From assembly GCA_024684355.1 (NCBI GenBank), contig JAIKXA010000079.1, forward strand, positions 1 through 33,598: a stretch of 33,598 nucleotides of DNA, in the 5' to 3' direction. The stretch is from Lachnospiraceae bacterium. GTDB lineage: Bacteria > Bacillota > Clostridia > Lachnospirales > Lachnospiraceae. This document shows, piece by piece, positions 1 to 7,829 of this stretch. Both the position numbers and the translations under genes were made by a program. The notes beneath the pieces are model-generated. The model saw nothing but the letters and a program-made list of their open reading frames with translations, was not told the origin of the DNA and did not search any database. Every line of letters starts with the position of its first letter. Position 1 is the first letter of the stretch.

Positions 1-216
1 TTCAACGGAACGAAGAACGATGATGGAACCTGGACGATCAGCGACAGCAAGAAGGGAACCGCAACCGTAAGTTACGATGCGGAGACCGGAAAGATCAAGG
101 TTGTGTCCGCTGCAAACGCAGCTGGCAAGATGCCTGTCATCAAGGCGGTTATCAAGTATAACGCCGGCGTGGAAGTCAAGAAGACCATCAGCGTCAAGGT
201 TGACAGCAAGAAGTAA
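1..216 (+). CDS. C-terminal end of a surface or Ig-like repeat protein (partial)
   Basis: Frame 1 is open from the first base to a TAA at 214-216, giving the last 71 residues of a protein that starts outside the window. The segment is rich in Lys, Thr, Val and Gly, has alternating hydrophobic and polar residues typical of beta-sandwich repeats, and ends VKVDSKK. It has no cysteine and no membrane anchor or sorting motif. This fits the last Ig-like module of an exported bacterial protein, but the fold is inferred from composition only. It is much more GC-rich than the sequence just after it. Confidence 0.6.
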   Translation, partial: FNGTKNDDGTWTISDSKKGTATVSYDAETGKIKVVSAANAAGKMPVIKAVIKYNAGVEVKKTISVKVDSKK

Positions 217-229
217 AACTTGTTATAAT
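200..229 (+). promoter_or_regulatory. Possible sigma-A promoter at the end of the partial gene
   Basis: TTGACA at 200-205 and TATAAT at 224-229 are separated by 18 bp. Both hexamers are perfect, but the -35 box lies inside the last codons of the upstream gene, so chance is possible. A transcript from about 236 would run about 180 nt to the terminator at 380-417. Confidence 0.35.
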
Positions 230-232
230 AAT

Positions 233-355
233 GTATTTAAAGGAAAAGCCACTTATGTTGTTACAGCAAAAGAAATAATTGAAAATGGGGTAAATGTTAA
301 TCCATATATTGGAACTAAAAATGGAAAATTTACTATAGCAAAATCCGGTTTTTAA
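233..355 (+). pseudogene. AT-rich remnant of a coding sequence
   Basis: From 233 to the TAA at 353-355 one frame reads as plausible protein (KATYVVTAKEIIENG, then NPYIGTKNGKFTIAKSGF). There is no ATG with a ribosome binding site in this frame, and the frame upstream of 230 only shadows the preceding gene. The stretch is very AT-rich while the preceding coding sequence is not. The best reading is a decayed 3' fragment of another surface-protein gene; non-coding RNA is the alternative. I cannot name a family. Confidence 0.3.
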
Positions 356-379
356 GAGTGTTTTAGAGCAAAAAAATTG

Positions 380-417
380 ACCGGCGACAGGACGACATGT
401 TACTGTCGCCGGTTTTT
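380..417 (+). terminator. Strong intrinsic terminator
   Basis: An 11-bp GC-rich stem pairs 380-390 (ACCGGCGACAG) with 403-413 (CTGTCGCCGGT) around a 12-nt loop and runs straight into TTTTT. It separates the upstream surface-protein gene from the secretion operon. Confidence 0.9.
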
Positions 418-447
418 AATGTTCACAGCCCTTTCTCATTTACCCCC

Positions 448-476
448 TTTACAAATCAAAGCATATATTGTATAAT
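448..476 (+). promoter_or_regulatory. Sigma-A promoter of the Tad-like operon
   Basis: TTTACA (448-453), a 17-bp spacer and a perfect TATAAT (471-476) place the start of transcription near 483, about 160 nt before the first gene. No other comparable promoter was noticed before 15527, so this may drive all 14 genes. Confidence 0.75.
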
Positions 477-482
477 CCACCT

Positions 483-642
483 TGTAAGAAATGTCGGTTC
501 CTTACATTGGGAAATATCTATTTATCTAATACCGCTCATAAGCGGGTCGACCGGATGATATAATTATCCGTTCTTTTAATGTTTTATTATTCATTATTTT
601 TCCATGCTTTAAACAATTCAATACAGGGAGGTTTTATGCCTG
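483..642 (+). promoter_or_regulatory. Structured 5' leader of the Tad-like operon
   Basis: The roughly 160-nt leader holds three successive small hairpins: 483-488 with 501-506 (TGTAAG/CTTACA), 532-536 with 541-545 (CCGCT/AGCGG, loop CATA), and 552-556 with 566-570 (CGGAT/ATCCG), the last followed by a T-rich run. I do not recognise a known riboswitch core. A GGGAGG ribosome binding site at 626-631 lies 4 nt before an ATG at 636 that opens a four-codon frame (MPDA, stop at 648-650), overlapping the ATG used for the first gene at 643. Confidence 0.35.
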
Positions 643-1524
643 ATGCATAGAAAGATCAGGAGATTTTCTTCGGGCAGGCACAGGAAAACTGTCTTTATTT
701 TTGCGGCAGCTGCAGTGATCTGTGCGTTGTCCTTTTTGATATATTTTTTTGTTATACGTGAAAACCCACAGATAAGTCTGTATAAAAGCCGTGTATCGGA
801 GCTTGAGAATAGGATAGAAAAAGGCACGCAGAAAGTATATGTTGCCAACTGTTACATAATGGCAGGTACCATGCTGAGCCCGGATATGGTGACGGAAACC
901 TACGTACTTTCCGAATCAGCCGGGTACATAAGTGATGCGGACTTCGGGAAAAAGGCTGCAATGGACATACAAAAGGGGACAGAGCTTACTTTAAGTCTTT
1001 TAAAAAACGAAGATGAGTCCGACGCCTTAATGCAGGTTGAGTATAGCTCGGTCTATATCCCACAATATATAAATAAAGATGATTTTGTTGATGTCAGACT
1101 CCGCTATCCGGATGGCTCTGATTACATTATCCTTGCCAAAAAACAAATAGCGGCTTTGGATGACTCAAGAAAAACACTTGTATTCAATCTGGATGAAAAA
1201 GAGATTCTTATGATGGACTCGGCAGAAGTGGATCTGAGCATATATGACGATGTACTTATATACCTTACAAAATACACAGAACCATCACTTATACCTGCAT
1301 CAAAGCCCAATTATATCCCGTCACTTGTTACATGTGAACTCATACAAAACCAGGCATATCCATATACAGTCTTTACCCCAGCTGACCATGAGGCGAGGAT
1401 AAGACTTGAAGAGTCCATGAAGGGATTTCTGTCCTCGAGCGGTTCCCGTGTTATGACGGGCAGAGTAACCGGTAATACCGATGACTCCGTGTCAAAAGAC
1501 AAAGGAGGCTCGATATGGGATTAG
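643..1524 (+). CDS. CpaB/RcpC-like SAF-domain protein of the Tad-like machine
   Basis: The 293-residue protein begins with a basic segment (MHRKIRRFSSGRHRK) and one membrane helix at about residues 16-38, so it is anchored with its bulk outside. Residues about 64-125 (VYVANCYIMAGTMLSPDMV through DIQKGTELTLSLL) match the SAF domain of CpaB/RcpC, which in Gram-negative Tad systems works with the secretin. No secretin is expected or seen here, so it may instead be a periplasm-like or wall-facing assembly factor. The GGGAGG site is 11 nt before ATG 643, a long but usable spacing. It overlaps the next gene by 10 bp and is the first gene of the operon. The C-terminal third has no clear match. Confidence 0.65.
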   Translation: MHRKIRRFSSGRHRKTVFIFAAAAVICALSFLIYFFVIRENPQISLYKSRVSELENRIEKGTQKVYVANCYIMAGTMLSPDMVTETYVLSESAGYISDADFGKKAAMDIQKGTELTLSLLKNEDESDALMQVEYSSVYIPQYINKDDFVDVRLRYPDGSDYIILAKKQIAALDDSRKTLVFNLDEKEILMMDSAEVDLSIYDDVLIYLTKYTEPSLIPASKPNYIPSLVTCELIQNQAYPYTVFTPADHEARIRLEESMKGFLSSSGSRVMTGRVTGNTDDSVSKDKGGSIWD

Positions 1525-2150
1525 AGAAAAAAGTATTAAATGTTACCGGCAGGGACTATGAGGATATAGTACTGTACCTGTCTGCAGTTTTAAATGCCGC
1601 AGGCAAAAAGCCTTTGATCGAGGATATGACAAGGGATCATGATCTTTATTACTGTATATCGCATATAAAAGGAGTGGACCCGGCAGAGTGCATACTTGAC
1701 TATATGGGAATAGGGTATGAAACCGGCATCCTTGAACCTAGTGAATATTTCGTAATAATCCGCCTTCATGATCCAGACGGTTTCACACCTGACGGGCATC
1801 CTACACTCTATGTTTCCGACGAAAAAGCATACAACTTAATGCAACTGGTCAGACTAAAGGAGGACCCGGGCAGCATACTTGTGATAAAGGATTATACCGG
1901 AGCAGTTAAGAAAAAGATCGACTCACTTGCAGAACAGCTAAAGTGTGACAGGATTTATACGTTAGTCCCCAATATCCCTGACAAAAAGTCGGAAACACTT
2001 GCCACGCACAATGACAGGTATAAGTTTAACAGGATATCCCCACAGCTTAAGTCGCTCATATCGGATATCTTAGCCATCCTATTGCCTGATATACCTCAAA
2101 AGGATATAAAGCGTGCATATAAGACAGCATCGGGAGGGCATATAGGATGA
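1515..2150 (+). CDS. MinD/ParA-like protein lacking a P-loop (probable pseudo-ATPase)
   Basis: The 211-residue protein starts with a beta strand (KVLNVTG) followed where a P-loop should be by RDYEDIVLYLSAVLNAAGKK and then PLIED, the layout of a MinD/ParA N-terminus (strand, P-loop, helix, LA.AGKKVLLID). The GK[ST] signature is absent, so ATP binding is unlikely. There is no signal peptide or membrane helix. An AAAGGAGG site at 1501-1508 fixes the ATG; it overlaps the CpaB-like gene by 10 bp and the next gene by 4 bp (ATGA). By position it may play part of the role of TadZ/CpaE, whose usual form joins a receiver-like domain to an ATPase domain. The fold assignment is my inference from pattern, not a confirmed homology. 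Confidence 0.5.
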   Translation: MGLEKKVLNVTGRDYEDIVLYLSAVLNAAGKKPLIEDMTRDHDLYYCISHIKGVDPAECILDYMGIGYETGILEPSEYFVIIRLHDPDGFTPDGHPTLYVSDEKAYNLMQLVRLKEDPGSILVIKDYTGAVKKKIDSLAEQLKCDRIYTLVPNIPDKKSETLATHNDRYKFNRISPQLKSLISDILAILLPDIPQKDIKRAYKTASGGHIG

Positions 2151-2974
2151 AGATAGCATTTTGGAGTCCTCTGCACGGGACGGGTACAACTTCCAGCATG
2201 TTGGCAGTGGCGATAGCATACGCAGAGCTGGAGAACAAAAAAGTCCTGCTAACGCAAACACATTATAACTTGAACAACCTGGAGCAGCCTTTGATAGGGG
2301 ATGTGGGCGAGGAGGATTTTTTCAGGGACATAGGTATAGACGCAGTACTGCGCCATTTTAAATCAGGTAACATAACGAAAGATCAGATATCCGACTGTAC
2401 CATACAGGTCGGACGAGCGCTATATCTGTTGGCAGGCACACGTAACAGCAGCCGCGAGGGTTATGAGAGCAGCATGGTCAAAGGCATGCTTTCTCACATT
2501 TTCCGTGAGGTTGAGAAGTATTACGACATTGTTTTTATAGATACGAATTCCGGTGAAAATGAGTATTCTCTGTCGGTAAGTGAGGAATGTGATGCAGTCG
2601 TTATCCTCCTTGACCAGAATCTGTACATGCTTGACAGCTTCTTTGAAAACGACATATTGAAAAACAAGAACATATTTTATCTGTTTGCTGATTATGACTC
2701 GGAAAGCAAGTATTCTCTTAAAAATCTATCCCATAAATACAAAAAAATAAACAAGTATAACTCCGCTTGTATCATGCACAGTGCACAGTTTTCGGATGCG
2801 ATAAGCGACAAAAAAGTATTTAAGTTTATAACCGACGATCTGGACTGTGACAGATTCCATACAGGGTTTACCTTCTTTTCTTCTTTAAAGGATACGGTAC
2901 TTCACCTAAAGGATTTTATTGACAGACAAGGCACCGATAACACAGCAGCACCCGTAACGGAGGAAAACCGATGA
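2147..2974 (+). CDS. TadZ/CpaE-like MinD-family protein with degenerate P-loop
   Basis: The 275-residue cytoplasmic protein opens with strand KIAFWSP and the loop HGTGTTSS (residues 10-17) in the position of the deviant Walker A motif KGGxGKTT; both signature lysines are replaced (His10, Thr15). Further on, YDIVFIDTNSGE matches the MinD Walker B-like strand, and VVILLDQNLYMLDSF resembles the following MinD strand. TadZ proteins of Tad pili are atypical MinD relatives that place the machine at its site in the cell, and this gene lies just before the secretion ATPase, as tadZ does before tadA. Start and stop are ATGA-coupled on both sides. Family membership is fairly clear; ATPase activity is doubtful. 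Confidence 0.65.
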   Translation: MKIAFWSPLHGTGTTSSMLAVAIAYAELENKKVLLTQTHYNLNNLEQPLIGDVGEEDFFRDIGIDAVLRHFKSGNITKDQISDCTIQVGRALYLLAGTRNSSREGYESSMVKGMLSHIFREVEKYYDIVFIDTNSGENEYSLSVSEECDAVVILLDQNLYMLDSFFENDILKNKNIFYLFADYDSESKYSLKNLSHKYKKINKYNSACIMHSAQFSDAISDKKVFKFITDDLDCDRFHTGFTFFSSLKDTVLHLKDFIDRQGTDNTAAPVTEENR

Positions 2975-4806
2975 TCTGGATAGTACTTATATTGTTTTTC
3001 CTAGTACCGGCAGTATTGATAGCTGTGTTCGACCCTTCCACAAAAAGAAAGGGGAAAGCAGGAACAATACACGATATCATAAACCTTGATACGGTACTTA
3101 CGGAGTGCAGGCTTTTTATCAATGAGACCGTAAGCAGGGATTACACGGAACTTCACCTTAACCGTGAAGAAACAATAAAGCGTGAAAAGCAGCAGGCAAG
3201 GCTTAAAAGAGCATTACGCGAGGCATGTCTCGGAGATGTGGGAGACCGTGAGTATATGAAGGAATACATAAAAGAATTCCTCCAGAAACGTATGCAGATA
3301 GATAATGAAAATATCTGCCGCCTGATAAAGTTTGATATCCCGTCACTCATGAATGCCCAGGACAAGTTTGAATATATGTATGTCCTGTACTCAAGAAAAT
3401 ACGGTAACAGATGCTTCTCCAAGATGGCAGAAGATTTCGAATGGGCCGACCCCGAAAAAGAAAAAGTTGCCGATACACCGTTATGCATCACGGACGATGA
3501 TATCAATGCGGCGTATGATGCCATGAGTCCCGGCGGTAAATTCACTGACAGACTCGATATGCTCTCACAGCGCATATATCAAAAGCTGTATGGGCATGAC
3601 TGTGCAGACCTGCTTATTATGGATGAATCGGTGGACGGTGTATCCGCGGGTGTCGGCGGCAGGAGCAGAGTGGAGTACGATTACATGAAGGAGCTTGAAG
3701 GAAGCGATGACATGAGCCATACAAGTATGAATTATGAGACTCTCTATTCAGTGCTTCATGGTAAGCTCATAAGGCTAAAGTTTCTGTCATTTGAGAGAGA
3801 AGAAAACTTAAAAAGAGTAGTAAAAAATATATACAGGTATAACATCAGGACATCCTTAAGCAGGAAAAATCCGATCATCCACGGTACGCTTAAAAACGGA
3901 TCTCGAATAGTTGCGGCCAGACCTCCGGTATCTGATGGATGGGCGTTTTATGTCAGAAAGTTTAAGTCATCCGATGCAAGGAAAATAAGCTCACTCATAA
4001 CACACAAAAACGCGGAGACAGTTATAGAACTGCTACGACTCATTACCGGAGGTGAGATGAATTTCTGTATATCCGGGCCCATGGGCGGTGGCAAAACAAC
4101 ACTTCTTAAATCCCTGGTCGGCTTCATGGATCCAAAGTACACCATAAGAGTTGCGGAGAGCTCATTTGAGCTTAATCTGAACAATGTCTATCCCGAAAGA
4201 AACATCCACATGATGCAGGAAAGAGGGGATTTTAGCATATACGATATCATAACCGGCACGAAAAAGATGGATACGGACATACTGATAGTCGGCGAGGTAA
4301 ATGAACCCAAGATTGCGGGAGCGTATGTCCAGGTAGCCCAGTCCGGCTCACGTATGGCGGTCACCACCCTGCACCATGAAACAACGGATAAGCTTATAGA
4401 ATATCTGAGAAACGCGCTCGTTGCCGAGTTCGGCATAAGTGACGTAAAGGTTGCGGAAAAGCAGGTGGTAGATATCTTAAACTTTGATGTACATATGGTC
4501 CATGATGTTGATGGAAATTTCTACATAGAACGCATCACTGAGATCATACCTAGGGAAAGAGAGGATTATCCCGAAAAAACGCAGGATGCCATAAAGGAAT
4601 ACTTTGTGAGAAGTACCGACAGATACCTGTACCGTTTAAGAAACATCATAAGGTTTGAAAAAGACACTATGTCATATAGATTTTGTGCTGATATTTCCGA
4701 TTATACCAAAACCAGGATAGCCGCCAAGACGGGATTAAGCAAACTGGACGAGTGGGAAACTTACCTAAGTAACTCGAAAGCAGGAGGTGCCGCACTTGAG
4801 ACATGA
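2971..4806 (+). CDS. CpaF/TadA-type secretion ATPase with N-terminal membrane segment
   Basis: The 611-residue protein carries the core of type II/IV secretion ATPases: Walker A GPMGGGKTT (369-377), an acidic box around ESSFELNLNNVYPE, Walker B DILIVGEV (436-443, Glu442 catalytic) and a His box TTLHHET (465-471). It should power pilus assembly or secretion from the cytoplasmic face. Unusually, residues 2-20 (IWIVLILFFLVPAVLIAVF) form a hydrophobic helix that would tether it to the membrane, followed by a long basic helical region. CpaF/TadA proteins are normally soluble and shorter. The start is firm because ATG 2971 overlaps the preceding stop (ATGA). It overlaps the next gene by 11 bp. Confidence 0.85.
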   Translation: MIWIVLILFFLVPAVLIAVFDPSTKRKGKAGTIHDIINLDTVLTECRLFINETVSRDYTELHLNREETIKREKQQARLKRALREACLGDVGDREYMKEYIKEFLQKRMQIDNENICRLIKFDIPSLMNAQDKFEYMYVLYSRKYGNRCFSKMAEDFEWADPEKEKVADTPLCITDDDINAAYDAMSPGGKFTDRLDMLSQRIYQKLYGHDCADLLIMDESVDGVSAGVGGRSRVEYDYMKELEGSDDMSHTSMNYETLYSVLHGKLIRLKFLSFEREENLKRVVKNIYRYNIRTSLSRKNPIIHGTLKNGSRIVAARPPVSDGWAFYVRKFKSSDARKISSLITHKNAETVIELLRLITGGEMNFCISGPMGGGKTTLLKSLVGFMDPKYTIRVAESSFELNLNNVYPERNIHMMQERGDFSIYDIITGTKKMDTDILIVGEVNEPKIAGAYVQVAQSGSRMAVTTLHHETTDKLIEYLRNALVAEFGISDVKVAEKQVVDILNFDVHMVHDVDGNFYIERITEIIPREREDYPEKTQDAIKEYFVRSTDRYLYRLRNIIRFEKDTMSYRFCADISDYTKTRIAAKTGLSKLDEWETYLSNSKAGGAALET

Positions 4807-6745
4807 TAAAAAGCAGGTGGAAAAGTCCGGCATCTTTGTAAAGAAAAGTATAACAGGAAAGGATTTCTTTTCGGGGCTCTATGACATCCTGGAACGGATC
4901 CCGCTCTTTCTGCCATTCATAAACCCGCTTATAAAAAAGTACAGGGTATTCTTAAATGCCGACCTAAAAGAATGCTCGGCAGCAGCTGCCCGGACCTTCG
5001 TATACATATATGCGGTATCTGTTCCGGCAGTAGCGGTCTTGTTCGGTCTTGATCCATCATTTTTCACTTTTTTTGTATCTGTTTTTGCCATCCGCTTTAT
5101 AGCGGATCGGTTTATTTCTTCATCCTGTACATCCTTGGAGATAAAGTTTTTAAAGGCGTTTGATTCATTCCTAAATACAGTAAGACATAACTATTACAAA
5201 TGCGGCTCGGTAAAAACGGCTATAGAGCTTTCGGAAAACGAAGCGGAAGATATAATGAAAGGCCACATCCGTGAGTTATACAAATGTCTTGATGCTGCCG
5301 ATCCCGACACTGAAGCGGAGAAATATCTTAATACTTCATACCACAGATATCTTAAGCTCCTGCTCACACTGGTAAGGCTTGTTGAGGAAAACGGGGATAT
5401 AGAGGATGAAAAAGGCTCGGTATTTCTTAACTCCTGCATGCACCTAAAATATGAGATAGAAGAAGATATCAGGTTTATAAACGAAAAGAAACACAGGTTT
5501 TCCGGGCTTATGTATACTGCGGTTCTTCCGGTGGCGGCCATACCGTTTATAGCAAAGTGGGGTACATCCACCATACCATCACTAAATATCTTTTATTACG
5601 GATATTCCGGAAGTATCGTTAAAGCAGGTCTGCTCCTGGTCACAGTCGTATGTTATAACGCACTCATGATACTTAGATCCGGGGAGGAGACAGCCGGTAA
5701 AAAACACAAGATAGCGGAAAGGCTTTCGTTAACCCCTATCGGCAAAGCGGTATTAAGGTATACAGAGCCGCTAACCAGGGGAAAACGTAAAAAGACATCC
5801 GAAAGGATAAGAAGACTGTGCGAAGGTTACGACGTAAAAACCTTCTATACCCTAAAACTCATGTACCTGATCATAGGCTTTTGGGTAAGCTGTTTTGTAC
5901 TGATATCTGCACATATGTCATCGGCTTCGATTTACCGTCATGATATACCTGATGTTACCGGTTTGGTAGCGGAAGCCGATGCAAGACAATTATCCGCCAT
6001 GGAAACCCTGATACCGGTATATGTGGACAGGCTCATAGACAGCAAAAAAGTCAAAACAAGGGCTGAGATAAAAGAAGAACTGCTGCTTGAAAAAGACATC
6101 CGGACTGAGAAGATAGCTGATGCGGCAGCAGGAGAGATATTAAACAGGATATCCCTGTACGAGAATGAAAAGTTCGGGTTAAAAGACATGCTGATAGCTG
6201 TGATCTGTGCGGTTATCCTGTACTGCTTTCCTGATATCGGGCTGTGGTTTAGAAGCACTGTCTCCGGCTCCAAAATCCAGGACGAGATCATGCAGTTTCA
6301 AAGCATCATACATATGCTAAAAAAAGTACCCGGCATAAGTGTGATTGCACTTTTGGAAGAGATGGAAAGATTTTCCGAAATATACAAGCCCGTTATAAGA
6401 CAGTGTATAAATGAGTACAGCATATCCGATGAAGATGCCATAACCAGGATGTACGAAGCAGAAAACAACAAAGATTTCAAAAGGATCGCAGACTGTTTTC
6501 TGGCAGCGGAGGAAATAGGTCTTGACGAAGCGTTTGCGGAGATATCCTCGGAGATAGAAAACTTCAAGGAAAACCGGAAGCTGGACAGAAAGATAATGCT
6601 CGATTCTGAAGCCATGCTGGGTGCGGTGCTTGCCGTACTTCCCGGAGGTCTTATACTGTTCGGGTATCTGCTTGGGCCATTTATGATAAGGTCGGTACAG
6701 ATATTTGACGAATACCGTGCGGGTATAGCTATGAGCGGAAGTTAA
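4796..6745 (+). CDS. Fused TadB/TadC-like inner-membrane platform protein
   Basis: This protein of about 649 residues has two type II secretion F-like halves. The first (roughly residues 120-290) has a helical cytoplasmic part (FDSFLNTVRHNYYKCGSVKTAIEL) followed by membrane helices; the second (roughly 475-645) repeats the plan with QSIIHMLKKVPGISVIALLEEM and a C-terminal pair of hydrophobic segments (LGAVLAVLPGGLILFGYLLGPFM). In standard Tad loci these are the separate genes tadB and tadC. I chose the TTG at 4796 because AGGAGG (4782-4787) lies 8 nt before it; the GTG at 4787 overlaps that site. It overlaps the ATPase gene by 11 bp, suggesting translational coupling. Confidence 0.7.
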   Translation: MRHDKKQVEKSGIFVKKSITGKDFFSGLYDILERIPLFLPFINPLIKKYRVFLNADLKECSAAAARTFVYIYAVSVPAVAVLFGLDPSFFTFFVSVFAIRFIADRFISSSCTSLEIKFLKAFDSFLNTVRHNYYKCGSVKTAIELSENEAEDIMKGHIRELYKCLDAADPDTEAEKYLNTSYHRYLKLLLTLVRLVEENGDIEDEKGSVFLNSCMHLKYEIEEDIRFINEKKHRFSGLMYTAVLPVAAIPFIAKWGTSTIPSLNIFYYGYSGSIVKAGLLLVTVVCYNALMILRSGEETAGKKHKIAERLSLTPIGKAVLRYTEPLTRGKRKKTSERIRRLCEGYDVKTFYTLKLMYLIIGFWVSCFVLISAHMSSASIYRHDIPDVTGLVAEADARQLSAMETLIPVYVDRLIDSKKVKTRAEIKEELLLEKDIRTEKIADAAAGEILNRISLYENEKFGLKDMLIAVICAVILYCFPDIGLWFRSTVSGSKIQDEIMQFQSIIHMLKKVPGISVIALLEEMERFSEIYKPVIRQCINEYSISDEDAITRMYEAENNKDFKRIADCFLAAEEIGLDEAFAEISSEIENFKENRKLDRKIMLDSEAMLGAVLAVLPGGLILFGYLLGPFMIRSVQIFDEYRAGIAMSGS

Positions 6746-6770
6746 GCGCAGGAACCGGAGGAAATGCATC

Positions 6771-7274
6771 ATGAAAGAACACCTAAAGATATCTGTCATA
6801 GAAGATAAAAACAAAAGCATTCAGTACAGCAGAAGCTGTATAGAGATAGCACCGAGAGCTTTGCTTATGGCTGCTGCCGTTATCTTATCGGTACTTCTGG
6901 TTTCGATAATGATATCACAGTTTAATTCGGCTCAGGGTATGGTCAACTCATCCTCCGAGGTCATAAGTAAACGCACTATGGAAATAAGGAACAGTGAGAT
7001 CATGCAATACGATGGGCTAACAGTAACCGGTGAAGAAGTGATCAATTTTATGAAGAAAAACCTTGACGGATACGGAAGCGGTGAAGCTCCTTTTTCCATA
7101 ACACTTAAAGGGACTTCGGGGCACTCGGAATCATACTCGGAGTACAGTGCGCTGAATGCACTTACCAACCCCGAGAGTGAAAAGTATATAAAGCCGTTTT
7201 CAAAATGGAGATGCACGGTTAAGAAAAACAAAAACGATATCATAACAGAAGTTATATTCAGTAAAAAACAATAA
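6771..7274 (+). CDS. Pilin-like membrane-anchored protein, paralog 1
   Basis: The 167-residue protein has a polar N-terminal stretch (about 28 residues), one long hydrophobic helix (ALLMAAAVILSVLLVSIMIS, about 31-50) and a small extracytoplasmic domain. It shares with the next gene the sequence YDGLTVTGEEVINFMKK just after the helix, plus an EI-x-hydrophobic entry to the membrane segment. This is the layout of pseudopilins and of minor pilins in Firmicute Tad-like loci, but there is no canonical Gly-Phe prepilin cleavage site. GGAGG at 6757-6761 gives a 9-nt spacing to ATG 6771. Role as a pilus or pseudopilus subunit is inferred from layout and context. Confidence 0.55.
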   Translation: MKEHLKISVIEDKNKSIQYSRSCIEIAPRALLMAAAVILSVLLVSIMISQFNSAQGMVNSSSEVISKRTMEIRNSEIMQYDGLTVTGEEVINFMKKNLDGYGSGEAPFSITLKGTSGHSESYSEYSALNALTNPESEKYIKPFSKWRCTVKKNKNDIITEVIFSKKQ

Positions 7275-7289
7275 AAAAGGGAGGCAATT

Positions 7290-7790
7290 ATGTATAAGAG
7301 AAACAGTGTTGAGATAGGAGTAAAAGGACTTGTGCTTGCGGTAACGGTGATCATCGCCGTAATCCTAAGTGCCCTTGCATTATATATGGCGAATTCATCA
7401 AAGAGCACCATAAACGGCGGTACCACCCAGTATACGCAGCTTATGAGCGATTATTCGGAGATAAGCGCCACGATGTATGACGGATTGGACGTATCGGGGT
7501 CGAAGGTGATCTCGGTTATCAACGAGATGTGTCAGACCGAATATGTTTCGGTTACTGTTATCACCAAGGAAGATACAACGGGTACCAATTACAGTAATGC
7601 AAATAATAAAACAGCGGTAACAACCACTGACAATAAGACCATAACTCCTTCGGGTAAGCAGTATGCAGGCTCCAACCAGGAATCAAAGATCACCGATAAG
7701 GCACATATAAATGAGAATGCTTCGTACAGGGGTAAGGTATATAAAAACAGTAACGGTCTGGTAGTAAATATCGAATTCACTCAACATTAA
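7290..7790 (+). CDS. Pilin-like membrane-anchored protein, paralog 2
   Basis: The 166-residue protein starts MYKRNSVEIGVKG and has a hydrophobic helix at about residues 13-32, then YDGLDVSGSKVISVINEM, the same motif as the preceding paralog. The middle (about 92-140) is rich in Asn, Thr and Ser (TTGTNYSNANNKTAV) and looks like an exposed flexible loop. It is the shortest-headed protein of the pair and so the best candidate for the main subunit. An AAAGGGAGG site lies just upstream and the gap to the previous gene is only 15 bp. No function is known to me beyond the pilin-like plan. Confidence 0.55.
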   Translation: MYKRNSVEIGVKGLVLAVTVIIAVILSALALYMANSSKSTINGGTTQYTQLMSDYSEISATMYDGLDVSGSKVISVINEMCQTEYVSVTVITKEDTTGTNYSNANNKTAVTTTDNKTITPSGKQYAGSNQESKITDKAHINENASYRGKVYKNSNGLVVNIEFTQH

Positions 7791-7829
7791 ATGCAGGTAA
7801 AAGCTGGGAGATAAAGACAAGGAGGAGCT

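Noticed and set aside
77-355. Open frame of 92 codons from ATG 77.
   Set aside because: Its first half is an out-of-frame shadow of the partial gene that ends at 216, and it has no ribosome binding site; only the part from 233 on looks like former coding sequence.
517-545. CTAATACCGC and ATAAGCG recall the 16S rRNA V2 region of Lachnospiraceae.
   Set aside because: The match is only about 17 bases with a 2-base interruption, and the flanks do not continue as rRNA; it reads better as a leader hairpin.
4787-4806. GTG 4787 as start of the TadB/C-like gene.
   Set aside because: It overlaps the AGGAGG site itself; the TTG at 4796 has the correct 8-nt spacing.
6317-6820. Minus-strand open frame of 167 codons opposite the TadB/C-like gene.
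   Set aside because: No ribosome binding site, no recognisable protein, and fully opposite a real gene.
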